DNA of 64,000 nt, taken from contig JBBHKE010000302.1 in assembly GCA_037447655.1 (NCBI GenBank), positions 156,770-220,769 of the forward strand. Reading direction: 5' to 3'. Positions 43,965 through 54,797 of the stretch are shown here, in pieces. Every line of letters starts with the position of its first letter. Positions within the stretch are counted from its first letter, which is position 1. The notes under the pieces were generated by a model. That model was not told the origin of the DNA and made no database searches. It saw only the letters and a program-made list of their open reading frames with translations. The stretch is from Zygnema cylindricum. Taxonomy: Eukaryota; Streptophyta; Zygnematophyceae; Zygnematales; Zygnemataceae. A program made the position numbers and the translations under genes.

Positions 43965-44062
43965 TCATGACAGTGACTGGTTTGGTTGCGCAGTCACTTA
44001 CGTCACTTTGTCAAAAGCTGTACGTTTGAAGTACACATTAGTACAAATAAAGTACCGTAGTG
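43965..44062. mobile_element. Terminal fragment of foldback family E (E3)
   Basis: GGGAATTGATCATGACAGTG to aaagtaccgtagt matches the first hundred bases of E1 and E2. The remainder is missing. Confidence 0.7.
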
Positions 44063-45111
44063 GTATTAGACATTGGGGGGAGGGCCTATTTGGCGGGCGG
44101 CGGAGACCTTCGAGGAGGATTTTGCCCGGGCAATGTAAATCCCTCCCAGTTATTGATAAGGACAGAAAATTATCGCGCGAAGCGCGGATAATTTTTTTTA
44201 GGAGTCTCCTCGGTGATTAGGTCAGATGGATAAAAAAAAAAAAAAAAACAAAGTGTTCATACTCAAATCGTTCTCATATAGAGCATTCGCCACAAATAGC
44301 GTCACGCGCGTCGTATGAGAACATGTAAATCGCGTTCGCGACTCAAAATATCTCCATATTATAATCAGCGTTCACACTTTAAGCACTATCATTCAATCCG
44401 TCGAACAATTGAGTCGCGCGTCACGTGAGAACACTTGTACCTTTACCATTAAAAACAAAAAAAAAAAATTAGCCGCGCGTTACGTGAGAACACTTCACGT
44501 ATGACATTAAAAACAAGAAAAAAAAAGTACAGTCATATTGTCGTCGTTTGGCGCCGCAGGCGATTTTTTTTTTAGTACGCTACGTGAAATGCGGATCATA
44601 CGCGGAGAGTATAAAAATATCTTACGGTCATTATTGGAGTAGTATTTTGAAAAGAGGAGAAGGTATTTCGAAAGCGGAGAAGTATATTTAAATTTCTGAA
44701 GTACAAAACAAATCCGCGTGTACAATTTACTTACTCCAAAATGTGACGTTATTTATCGATTTTCGTACGGTCGAAATTGAAAATCCGTACTTTTCAATGT
44801 AGATCAACTCTCCTCGCGGATGTCCGTACGTGGTAATGTTGAATTCCGTACTCTTCAATGTAGATTACCTCTCCGCGCGAATTCCGTACGCTCCGTACTC
44901 TCTAATGTACATTAACCCTCCGCGCGAATTTCGTACACTCAAATGTGAACTAACTTTTTTTCAATATGTATCGCAAATGATTACGTTTCAAATTGTATTG
45001 TTTTTAAACGTAAGTAAATATTTGTCGTACTACGTTAATTCATTTATTACGTACGTTTTAACCATAGGTTTTGAATTTCGTTTTAACGTATCTAGTGTGA
45101 AAACCTACAGC
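44063..45111. repeat. Repeat-rich stretch with hairpin and two tandem motifs
   Basis: A near-perfect hairpin (aaaattatcgcgc, loop gaa, gcgcggataattttt) lies at 44166-44198. A roughly 60-bp motif with acgtgagaacactt and aaaaacaa recurs at about 44411-44465 and 44471-44527, with a weaker copy near 44307. A motif built on TCCGTACTCTTCAATGTAGA and CTCCGCGCGAAT recurs three times at about 44787-44955. No gene was recognised. Confidence 0.6.
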
Positions 45112-45246
45112 TAAATTTTACGGCTTATTCTTAAATCCTACAGCTTAACCTTAAATCCTACAGCCTAACCCTAAATCCTACAGCCTAACCTTAAATCCTG
45201 CAGCCTAACCCTAAATCCTGCAGCCTAACCTTAAATCCTACAGTTT
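45112..45246. repeat. 20-bp minisatellite with plant telomere-like core
   Basis: The unit is AACC(C/T)TAAATCCT(A/G)CAGCCT, about 6.5 copies. Alternate units read AACCCTAAAT, matching the plant telomere repeat CCCTAAA, while the others have AACCTTAAAT. It lies directly upstream of the Crypton-type element. Confidence 0.85.
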
Positions 45247-45417
45247 TGTATTTCTATTTTTGTATTATTTTTCTTGTTTTTATTTCATCGTTTTTTATTC
45301 CTTTACTTGTTTTCTTTAAACTCTTTGCTTATAAATTCAACTTTTTAAATATTTTTCTTATTGTTTTTGTTTTATTATGTTTATTTCTTTTTCTTCTTCA
45401 TCAAAATTTTCTTTTCA

Positions 45418-48400
45418 ATGTTTTCTTTGCGCAAAGGAATTTTCCAAATTTTACCTAGTATTGTATCAGGGCTTACATTTGGAAACTGTCAAAAAATTGT
45501 TCATTTAGAAGATGACGATAACAATGTAGGAATAAATAACCCCCCACAATATACTGAATCAGATAGAGCACAAATCATCAAAGATACATTAAAAAAACGT
45601 AATCCAAACACAAAATCAGCTAATCGAGTTGGTTTAAATCGGTATGCAAATTTTTGGGAGGCATAAGGACACCCCAATGTAGCTATTACACCTGATGGGG
45701 TTATAGGACTATTAGAGAACAACAAAGATAAAAGTTATAACACACTCATACAATGGGTGAAAGGTCTCCAAGACTCATATAAAACGCAATTAGCCATAAA
45801 AGGAGGGGGTGGTGAAAGCCTTAGAGACAACAATATTATCCAAAAACTTTTACAAGAATCTAGAAAAAATACGTCAAATTTAAAAAAAAATAACCATGAA
45901 GACCGCCAGGAAGGCATACGAGAAGCCTATTCTCTCGAAGATTACAAAGGTTTTTCAACATTTTGGTTGGAGTTGGCGGAAGGAAAGCACAAAGAAAAAA
46001 AATTGGGGATGGAACCATACACCAGCATTCAAGTGAGGTATGTATTGATAAAAATACGAAATCTTGTATTACTTTACAATTTATTTTATTGGGTGTGTTA
46101 TGGAGTAATACATTCTTTTAAAAGCTTCCATTATATTTGTAACATTATCATTTGTTACGTTTGTGTTATTTTGTTTATAATTTTTGTGATGCGTTTTTTG
46201 GTTTTTGGAATAAATATGCATTTTCGTCAAAGAAAGCTTTCACTATTTTTGTAACATTGTCATTTTTTGTCTCTTCGATCATTTGTTTTTGTTTTTTGTA
46301 GGAGTCAATTTATTATGAACCATGCGTGTCTCAGTTGTGGCGACGATTCCCGAAATGCTCAGTTAGCGGATGTTTTTTCGTATGATCTTCCTTATCTTGG
46401 GCCGGACAATGGTTATGTTTTGGCAATGGTTACAAGAAATGGGAAAACTAATACAGTAAGTAATCTTTAAAAACTGGAGCTTTAACGAAATTGTGTATTT
46501 TTTTATATTTCGTACATAACGCTAAAACAAATTTTACTAATTTTTTAGGGTTTCTTTTATGGTATTTTTTATCCGCAGAATGGTCGTGCATAATTTATTG
46601 GATGCATGCGCCACTTGGACTTTCTTATTTGTCCGGTAGGTGCTGTGGCACAACAGTTTTTTTGGAGGTGGGAATTAGCTACAAATAAAAACGCAGTTCC
46701 CAAATTTACGACGAAACAAACGTGGTATGGGGAACCCTTCACGGAAAGGAGAGTTTTAGCGAAAGATGAAAAAGGAAAAGAAACACCGTTCATGCAGCCT
46801 CTCTGCTATAATACACAGTTTCAGTACATAAAAAAAACATTCAAAACCAAAAATATTTCCTTATCACTTAAAACCCATGTTGGACGTGGTCAAGGAGCGA
46901 CAATGTTGGCAACAGGAGGGTGCGTTTTTGTAAACTTATCATTTCATTTGATTTTTTCATGCATTTATTCTAAATAATCAAGTTTTGTTATGTATGTTTT
47001 AATTTTCAAAATTTGATTTTTCTTTATGGTAAATATTTCAGTGCTGATCGAGAAGCCATCAAAGTGATGGGACGTTGGACGTCCGACCATTTTTCGTATT
47101 CGTATGTCACGGATTTGCCGACGGACATTCTACTTCAAGCTTCCGGCCATGAAAACAACACCAGGAAATATTTTCTACCCCGTTCCAGAGTGAAACCCCC
47201 TACTACTCTTTGTGCTATGTTTTGGCCGTGGGTCGAAACGGCATATGCTGAGCTGCCAGCGGTATTTTTAAAACAACTCTCACCATTTATATCATTAAAC
47301 TTTGTGTTAAGTAATATTTTCTGTTTTATGTTCATCACATTTCCTTTATGTTATTCCATTTTTTGTTATATATATATATTGGTTTTTGTTCTATATTTTG
47401 ACTTCTTTTTTTTGTTTTTATTTTTTAATTTCGTTTTTTTTTTGTCTTTTCAATTGTTTTTTCTTTGTTTTCAATTGTTTTTTTTTTTTAAGTTGTTTTT
47501 CATACATATATATATTTCTTGATTATTTGTTTTTCCTCTATTTGTTATTTTTTTATTTATTTTTTCTTTCCCTCTCCCATTTTTTTTTCTTTTTTTTTCT
47601 CTCTCCGTCATATTATTTTTTTGTTTTATATCTAATAAATTATTCTTCTATTAAAAACATACAAATGTTTTTTTGTGCAGAAAAATGCTCGAGCTCCAAA
47701 ATCAGAACGAGATTTAAGCGCCCAAAATTTTCTTCAAACTATGTTATGGCTAAAAACTGTGTTTTTACAAGATCATGTTTTTTTCCAAGATTTATTTCCT
47801 GATCTTCCCATCTTCAAACACAAACTGTTCCAATCACATTTATGGTTGTCGTTCAAAGATGAAGTCAAAAAAACTTGTTTTGAAGCATCACACATGTGGG
47901 CTTCAATTGCAGATGCCGAAGCGAATGTGCCGATCACCATCTCACAGGTGGGAAAATCAGTCGATTCATTATTCATGTGGAGTCAAACTTGTTGAAGAAA
48001 AATTGATTTTATTGCCGAAGAAATGTATTATGTAAAAGAGACTGTTTCGAGTTTGGAAGACAAAATGTGTCACATAGATGAGAACTTAAAAGAGAAAATG
48101 TGTAATATAGAAGAGAAATTAACCCATATTATGCAGATGATGAACGGTCACGGAGAGGCGTTGTATGAAAGACAACCTTTTCAAAATCACCATAGACCAG
48201 ATCAAAACAGACCATCAGAAGGTGAATCGTCCATGGGAATCGGGACTCCTGACCATAATCCTCTTCAAACTGAAGGCGACCGAGATGAAACCCATGTAGA
48301 CACGGTAAGAACAACTGAAGAATTTGCACCTCCAGTTCCATCAAAAGAAAACTCGAATCAAGTTCCTTTGATGACACAAATTGGGGCTCGACTGCACACG

Positions 48401-48667
48401 GTCAAAGATGTGTGGGAAGCATATCACGATGGTATAGGTGGACTCCCTTCCATCGCGAAATTGGAAAAAAATGGAACTAGTTGGAGGAAAGGAGAATCTA
48501 TGATGTTTTATAATTGGAACGTCATCTTGGTAGAAGTTGAAAGAATAGCAAAAGTGAATAAAGTATCATTGAGTACGGCATTAGACACATTGCACGATCG
48601 TCAATTCGCGAACAAATGGAGTCTGCGGGACATATCAAGAAGATTAGCGACCGAAAATAAAAAATAG
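45418..48667 (+). pseudogene. Crypton-type tyrosine recombinase with GCR1_C domain, three stops
   Basis: Exons inferred: about 45418-46037, 46302-46455, 46549-46919, 47042-47261 and 47681-48667, all GT-AG. N-terminal part: DDDNNVGINNPPQYTESDR and WVKGLQDSYKTQL (core-binding domain). Catalytic domain: NHACLSCGDDSRNAQLADVF (first Arg box), LKTHVGRGQGATMLATGG then ADREAIKVMGRWTSD (His-x-x-Arg box and Trp), and SYSYVTD with candidate nucleophile Tyr. A coiled-coil stretch (YYVKETVSSLEDKMCH) follows, then a GCR1_C-like DNA-binding domain, TVKDVWEAYHDGIGGLPSIA and WRKGESMMFYNWNVILVEVE. TAA at 45664, TAA at 46591 and TGA at 47993 interrupt otherwise conserved frames. Each is one C-to-T change from CAA or CGA. 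Element ends are unknown; Cryptons lack terminal inverted repeats. Confidence 0.82.
47681..48667 (+). pseudogene. Crypton last exon: linker, coiled coil and GCR1_C domain
   Basis: Acceptor tttttgtgcag at 47671-47680. It reads KNARAPKSERDLSAQNFLQ, an SHMWASIADAEANVPITIS segment, TGA at 47993, then in the same frame a heptad-like region and the GCR1_C-like fold to the natural stop TAG at 48665. A small intron 47948-48010 could remove the TGA but has a poor acceptor; I favour a nonsense mutation. Confidence 0.7.
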
Positions 48668-49069
48668 CTAAATTGAAGTTTGCGGAACTTTTTGGGCATT
48701 TGTTATAAATGTGGCTTTTTTTAGTTTTTGAAACTTTGTAGAAACATATAATGTTTATTTAAGCTGATTTTTTTAGAAATTCAAACTCGCGTAATGCGTT
48801 TGCTTATAGTTTTATTATTTTAGGGTCATTGTATGTTTGTGTTTTATTTGTTTTTTTATTTTATTTAGTACAAACCTTAAAATTGCATAACTTTTTTTTT
48901 ATTCAATAAAAAAAAGACGTGTAACCTTTAATGTTGTCGAAGTTAATGTTTTTTGTATTCTATTTCACAAAAAATCCATTTTCATTTGTATTCACAATAT
49001 TTGTTGTCTAATGTGTTTTTATCATCAAGTTGGATATGGCGTACAGACACTAATTCCATGTGTATATGA
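48668..49069. other. AT-rich 3' flank of the Crypton element
   Basis: AT-rich with A and T runs (48893-48914). It includes aataaa-type polyadenylation-like signals near 48905. No gene was recognised. Confidence 0.4.
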
Positions 49070-49768
49070 TTTTGTTTTTATTATTTTTATCGACAATTAC
49101 GTTAGGCTAAAAAGTTTTGGTTAATGATTTTTTGTTTATATAACAAACTATAACTTAACACAAAACAAATATAGCTTATCTATCATGGTCGATGAAAAAT
49201 GTAGTCATTGTGTTTATCAAACATAATATGCTTGAAACATTGTAAGATAGAAAAACAAAAACATCGATCGCAGGGTTAAAATTTGTTATATTGTTTGTTT
49301 GGTGATACTACAAAACAAAATAGAAGCAATGACTAACAATTCGCATCCTTTATTTGGTTTTTTTTTATACATGCGTTTTGTCGAATATTTAATCGGATAT
49401 TTCATTATTTTTATCAACGATTATGTTAGATTAAAAATTTTTAGTTAATATATTTGGTATATACAACAAACTATAACGTAACACAAACGAAATACAGTTT
49501 CTCTATTATGGTTGATAAAAAATGAAGTCTTTTTATTTTGTGTATGGTTGATAAAAAATGAAGTCGTTATACTTTGTCAAACTTAACAAGGTTTGAAACA
49601 TTCTAAGATACAAAAATCATAGTATCGATCGTGGGAGTAAAATTCCTACAATTTTTCCTTTTGTGGTACTATGAGAGAAAATAAAAGCAACGGCTAAATA
49701 TTATCATCGTTTATTTGGTTTTTTTTTTATAAATGCCTTTTGTCGAATACTTAATCCGGTATTTCATT
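49070..49768 (+). repeat. Tandem duplication of about 345 bp
   Basis: Unit 1 (about 49070-49405) and unit 2 (about 49406-49768) share, in order, attatttttatcgacaatta (unit 1) versus attatttttatcaacgatta (unit 2), caacaaactataac, tttgaaacatt, atcgatcg, and tttatttggtttttttttat. In unit 2 an inner 31-bp piece (tatggttgataaaaaatgaagtc) is itself doubled. Confidence 0.85.
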
Positions 49769-50312
49769 ATTTTATCAAAAAGATAGTGTACATTGCAAAA
49801 GATACATTATGATTTTTGGCATTTTGTGATAACGAGAGTTGAGAAGTTTTAGATACACTGGCCTTGCCAATAACCTCCATTTTGAAGTTATCGCCAGTAG
49901 TTGAGCAATGGTTTTTTTTAACCGAATGCATTTTGAAATTCTAGGGTGTTTTGCCATTGGAGTAAAAAGGTTTTGCTATAGTGGGCAAAAAGTGAAGCGT
50001 CCTGTTGTATGCTGTATTTGTCATTTCCTAGGGCAACAAACGAAGAAACCCAATAAGCCAAGTAAATCAGGATTATGAGGCTTGCGACACGGTACGGAAC
50101 CATATCGGACCTTTCTCGTGCTAGATTAACTGACTCTTTTTAAACAGTACCTCTGTTACGTAAGAAAAAACAGGCTGACTTTATTAAAAATTGCGATGGT
50201 AAACCATCTGAGTCCTGGGAAACAAAAGAAAGTAAAATTGCAAAAACTGAAAACCCACATGTTACGTAAGCCACAGTGATATGTTACGTTAAGGGAAAAA
50301 TACTCAAAATAA
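49769..50312. other. Stretch without gene, with a LINE tail remnant
   Basis: On the minus strand 50175-50240 carries the LINE 3' motif gactcagatggtttaccatc. Otherwise AT-rich and unassigned. Confidence 0.45.
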
Positions 50313-50738
50313 TAGTGTTGTGTATCGGTGGGGTTTTGCGTATAACTGAGATGTCCCTTTTTTGGCTTACCGATAATCGATATATTGGCACGATATACCG
50401 AAACTGGTGTTATCGCGATAAAAAACCAATAACACCAAATTTTCATCTCGATAGCACCGTTACTGAACTAACGGCGATAATTGTACGGCTTATTCTGTAC
50501 ATTACACGGATAGCTGTCCGTACTAAACTTGCGCTACACTGATTACAGAACAGATTGTTATACGTGGCATGCCACGCTATATCAAGTTAGTAATAACGTA
50601 CTATACTTTTTTCTACTTGTAGCCGAGAAGGAGTTTGTTGGTCTCGGAGCGATGCATCGGACCCCTCACCGTTCGCTAACCGATAACTATCCCGTATCGG
50701 TTTAGTCTCGATAAGTTTTTTGCCGATACGCAACATTA
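50313..50738. mobile_element. hAT-like MITE family B, copy in 426 bp form
   Basis: The ends TAGTGTTGTGTATCGGTG and GCCGATACGCAACATTA are inverted repeats. The flanks CAAAATAA (50305-50312) and CAAAATAG (50739-50746) agree at seven of eight positions, supporting an 8-bp duplication. The inner gtggcatgccac palindrome at 50564-50576 also occurs in the copy at 53086. Confidence 0.75.
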
Positions 50739-50746
50739 CAAAATAG

Positions 50747-50846
50747 CATTCTTACAGTTCAGTACTGTAGTTCTATTTTAATTCAAGATTCGTGGTTTAG
50801 TGGCGCCGATGTAGTGTTGTTAACGCTAATAGCGATTCACGGCGTA
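50747..50846. repeat. Right-end fragment of a family D MITE
   Basis: It ends taacgctaatagcgattcac then ggcgta, as other D right ends. The left part is missing, apparently cut by the adjacent family-B element. Confidence 0.5.
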
Positions 50847-51308
50847 TGGTCGCTATTCAAAACTCAAAAGTTTTGGCGCGTCCTGATTCAATACAAAATT
50901 TAAAATTGAAAATTGAAAATTTCCCGCCTCGACCCCTTTGGAGGATTGATGTGATTATGGACCTATCGCACACTGAGGCCTTGGAGGCTTCGACTGTTCG
51001 AGGTCATCAAACTCGACATTTCACATGTGTTCATGATGATGCCGTACTTATGACATCATCAATTTCCATTGCTACCATCAGCTTACAAGTATAGAAACGC
51101 AAAGCACGAGATAACATGATGATAGTATATTTCCTTAAGCCGATCACTGACAACAAGACCTGCTGTACTAAAAGACTACCTAAAATTTCTAAACAACTGA
51201 AATCTATCCAGATGGCTGAACGAGAACTTCTTTTTACAAAAATGCATGAGAAATGACTTATGTACGACAAACCCTTCGTTCGAAGTATTATTGTTATGTT
51301 TTCTAAAT
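50847..51308. other. Stretch without recognisable gene
   Basis: No conserved frames or repeats were recognised in this interval. Confidence 0.4.
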
Positions 51309-52740
51309 AATTGATCATGACAGTGACTGTTTTGGTTGCGCACAGTCACTTACATCATTTTGTCAACAAATGTACGTTTAGGGTACACATTGGTACAAGT
51401 AAACTACCGTAGAGTCTAAATTTACCGGTCGATCGGTTGGACAGCTTTGAATTTCAAAAAACATTGTTCGACCGCTTAAACTTTTGTCGCGCTTGCGAAC
51501 GTCGACCGTCATAATAAAATTAGCAATTCACACGGCCGGCGAACGTTTACGGTAACAAAACTGCGGCAACCACATGTAAATAAAAGTGTTGCAGACAGTC
51601 ACTTTTTGTCGTTACGTGAGCTCCACGATGAGAGCACTTAGCCGCAATAATGAAATTGAATCGTCTATGCGTTACATTGAACTTATACTCAAAGTGAAAC
51701 GAAACCTCTTTAAACTAAAGTACTATAAGTCTTGTATGGAAATATTAAAACGCACGAAACAAAATAAACCATAGTTCAAAAGTAGGTGAAAGTAGGCCCA
51801 TACAATATGCATATTGTATGCAAAACATACAATATGATCTTAAGACCCATATTGTATTCAGACCTATTCGGACCTATTAAAACATTCGGACAAAAAATTG
51901 GACCAATTAAAACATTCAAACCAAAAAAAAAAATTTACACTGTCAGATTCGGACGATCGGACGGTCGCTGATCAAAGTAGCGATCTAAGAAGATGACATG
52001 GAAAGCCCATAACACAACTTACCCTAAAGGCGGCCTACCAAAGGCCTACTAAATAACGCCTACTTTTGAACTATGAAATAAACTTTGTACACTATAATAA
52101 AACGAACCGGAGTAAAAATATCATTTGAAATTGAATGAATAAAATGCGCGTCGTCACGCGCGACGAATTGAGCCACACTATGTACGACTCAACATTATTA
52201 CATTAACAACGAAATGTTAGGATATTGGACGAATCGACATCGGCAAAAATCGCGCCGTCAATTTTTTTGTTTGGTTCGCGTCAGTTATGTTTTGTTTCGT
52301 TTGGTACAGGTAAGTAGTGTACTTTTGTGTCGGTTCAGTTTGGTGCGAGCAGTATTTGTTTGTACGAATCGCAAGTTGGTCGATTTCGAGGAAATGTTGC
52401 GGCTAAAAGTGCTCTCACCGAGGGGCTCACGTAACGATAAAAAGTGATTGTCTGCAACACTTTTATTTACATGTGGTTGCCGCAGTTTTGTTACCGTAAA
52501 CGTTCGCCGGCCATGTGAATTGCTAATTTTATTATGACGGTCGACGTTCGCAAGCGCGGCAAAATTTTAAGCGGTTGACACAATATTTTGAAAGTCAAAG
52601 TTGTCCAACCGATTGATCGTCAAATTTGTACTCGACGGTGCTTTATTTGTACCAATGTGTACTTCAAGCGTACAATTTTTGACAAAATGACGTAAGTGAC
52701 TGTGCACAACCAAAACAGTCACTGTCATTATCAATTCCCA
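51309..52740. mobile_element. Foldback element family E, complete copy E2
   Basis: Left arm 51309-51761 and right arm about 52404-52740 are long inverted repeats of over 300 bp. Shared stretches include gtaacaaaactgcggcaacc against ggttgccgcagttttgttac, and cacggccggcgaacg against cgttcgccggcc. The centre (52084-52400) has no conserved protein. Element F2 has inserted near the inner edge of the left arm. Without transposase it is non-autonomous; long arms resemble foldback or Mutator-type elements. Confidence 0.85.
51770..52075. mobile_element. hAT-like MITE family F, copy F2, nested in E2
   Basis: Perfect 17-bp terminal inverted repeats CATAGTTCAAAAGTAGG and CCTACTTTTGAACTATG. Exact 8-bp duplication AAATAAAC (51762-51769, 52076-52083). 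Length 306 bp. It therefore inserted after the foldback element E2. Confidence 0.93.
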
Positions 52741-53085
52741 ATATTAATTGCTGAAAAACATTGGTCGTACACGAACTTGTGTCTAACGCTATCGACTATT
52801 CGCGTCAAACCCTCTCGGGCATTAACATTCATGATTCCGGGGAATATATTTTTTTAAATTGCCAGAAGAATTGTGGTCGCAGTCGAGAAAGGAGTGCCTC
52901 CCACAATCGACGTTTTTCCTTGCGATTTCTGCCACGTGTCGATATTAAATGCGACCACAGTTGTTTGTCTTTGCCTTTTCGGAGCAAAGAACGTACAATA
53001 TGGGTGGCAAAGTCGTTTGTTTATACTCGAGGAAATATATTCGCTCGTCATTAACTCCCTCCGTCGCGACAACATTTCATAATAC
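52741..53085. other. Stretch without recognisable gene
   Basis: Two overlapping open frames of about 70-97 codons on opposite strands share no recognisable motif with known families. Confidence 0.35.
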
Positions 53086-53360
53086 TAGTGTTGTGTATCG
53101 GTAAAAAAATTATCGCGATAACACCGATACCGATGGTTATCAGTTATCGAACGGTCAAAGGTCCCAATATATCGGTCTGAGACCAACAAATTCCATATCG
53201 GCGATAACTTAAAAAAATATAGTATGCATACAATAGTACTTTATAACATACTGTATTAATTATTTACTTTATATAGCGTGGCATGCCACGTATAAGAATC
53301 TGTTCCGTATCTGTTTAACCGCGATTTATCACGGACAGCGCAGCATATAAACGTTGGTCG
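53086..53360. mobile_element. hAT-like MITE family B, left part
   Basis: It starts TAGTGTTGTGTATCGGTA and contains attatcgcgataacaccgat and the gtggcatgccacg palindrome. No right terminal repeat was found before the assembly gap. Confidence 0.55.
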
Positions 53361-53469
53361 CTTAACTAAACAGGAATTTTACGGGAACTTACGGAATTGT
53401 ATCGACAAACTGGTGAACATGGAACGGTAAAAGTACAACGGACGCAAAATAACATTCTGCGCGCCGCCG

Positions 53470-53479
53470 NNNNNNNNNN
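53470..53479. other. Assembly gap (10 N)
   Basis: Ten undetermined bases. The true gap size is unknown, so the right end of the family-B element at 53086 and any continuity across it cannot be judged. Confidence 0.99.
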
Positions 53480-54797
53480 CGAAAGGTTAAAAGGTGAGAA
53501 GGTCAAAAAGTCAATAAGTCAAAAAGTCAAAAAGAAGAAGTACACGAGTTTACTCCCACCCAGCTCCCCGTAGTATACTAGTATGAATGCACGCCTAGTT
53601 CACTGCGTTCACTGCAGTATCTGTAGCGCATCGTTACATGTTGCACTGGTTACTTTAGACGTTAAAAATCCTAAACGAAGAGAAAAAACCTGCAAAACGC
53701 AGCAATAAGTCTAACAAAAAGACTGAAAATGGGAGCCAGTTTTAGAACATATACAGAATTTTCACTACGGTACAGTATAGTACAAGACATTGTCGCTTTG
53801 TGAAATCGATTACGATATACGTAATCAATTAACTTGTCGCGGACGGATTTTAAGACATATACAAGATTTTGACCGAGGGTAAAAGTCAGAAAAACAATCT
53901 GAATAACGACGCAAAACGTCCAAAAAAGAGAAGCAAATCCTAAAAATTGCAGATTTCATTGGTCACGTTGTACATTGCTACGCGATGTCTATGACGTCAC
54001 TTGCGTCACTTGATCCGCACGTAAGTATGATCATATGATGCCCCTCGACCCACCCTCATTTGAGCACATGAAGAAGAAAAACTGAAAAACTGAATAACTG
54101 AAAAACTGGAAGAGTGGAAAATTGGAAAGCGACCACCACAAGAAGACACTTACCATGACACGCATTGTGGAGCGTCAGCAGTGACGTGACGTACACAGAC
54201 TGAAGAACTTCCAAAAGGACCAAAACGAAAGGCCATCACTGAGCGTCACATACAATCTGACGACGTCACTCTGGCCGTGTAAAATTTTGAAATTTAGGAC
54301 CAGCAGAACGCGACAAAAAAAGTGTACGACTTTTTTCGTCTTTCTTGAACCGACCTGATGTGACTGGAATCTCAACAGTTGTCCCAATGCCACGATTTTG
54401 TCGACAAAAAAAGATTCGAGTTGCGTAAAATACGGGATGTTGTTCGCTCGACAGGTAATGGCCGTACACAATAATTCAATTTTTCTCCGTACCTATAAAA
54501 CGTGTCTAATATTGATTGGCGTTAAAGACGTTAAAAATAATTAGATGTCTGGCCAGTGGACTCTCGCGCATTTTTGGTCTCACTAATTAGGCTTTTTGCG
54601 AATTTGTCGCTTTTGAAATTCCGAGGAAATTTAGCAATTTACCCTAAATCCACTATTAAGGAAAATTTCCACCAGAACATACTTGAATGCGTTACGCTGT
54701 CGTGACGCTTAAACAGAAGCGTCTCGCCGGAAAAGCCAAGCGTTTATTGTTACGATTTCCTAAGAGTTAACCGATACGACTACAGTAAAGTACAGGA
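53480..54797. other. Stretch without recognisable gene
   Basis: Short tandem motifs gtcaaaaa (53497-53535) and gaaaaactg (54070-54115). No protein with recognisable motifs and no terminal repeats were seen. Confidence 0.4.

Noticed and set aside
45112-45246. CRISPR array
   Set aside because: Units are contiguous 20-bp repeats with no unique spacers, in a eukaryotic genome.
47948-48010. Small intron removing the TGA in the Crypton last exon
   Set aside because: The donor gtggga is acceptable, but the nearest AG lacks a pyrimidine tract, and the frame reads through both sides of the TGA, so a nonsense mutation is simpler.
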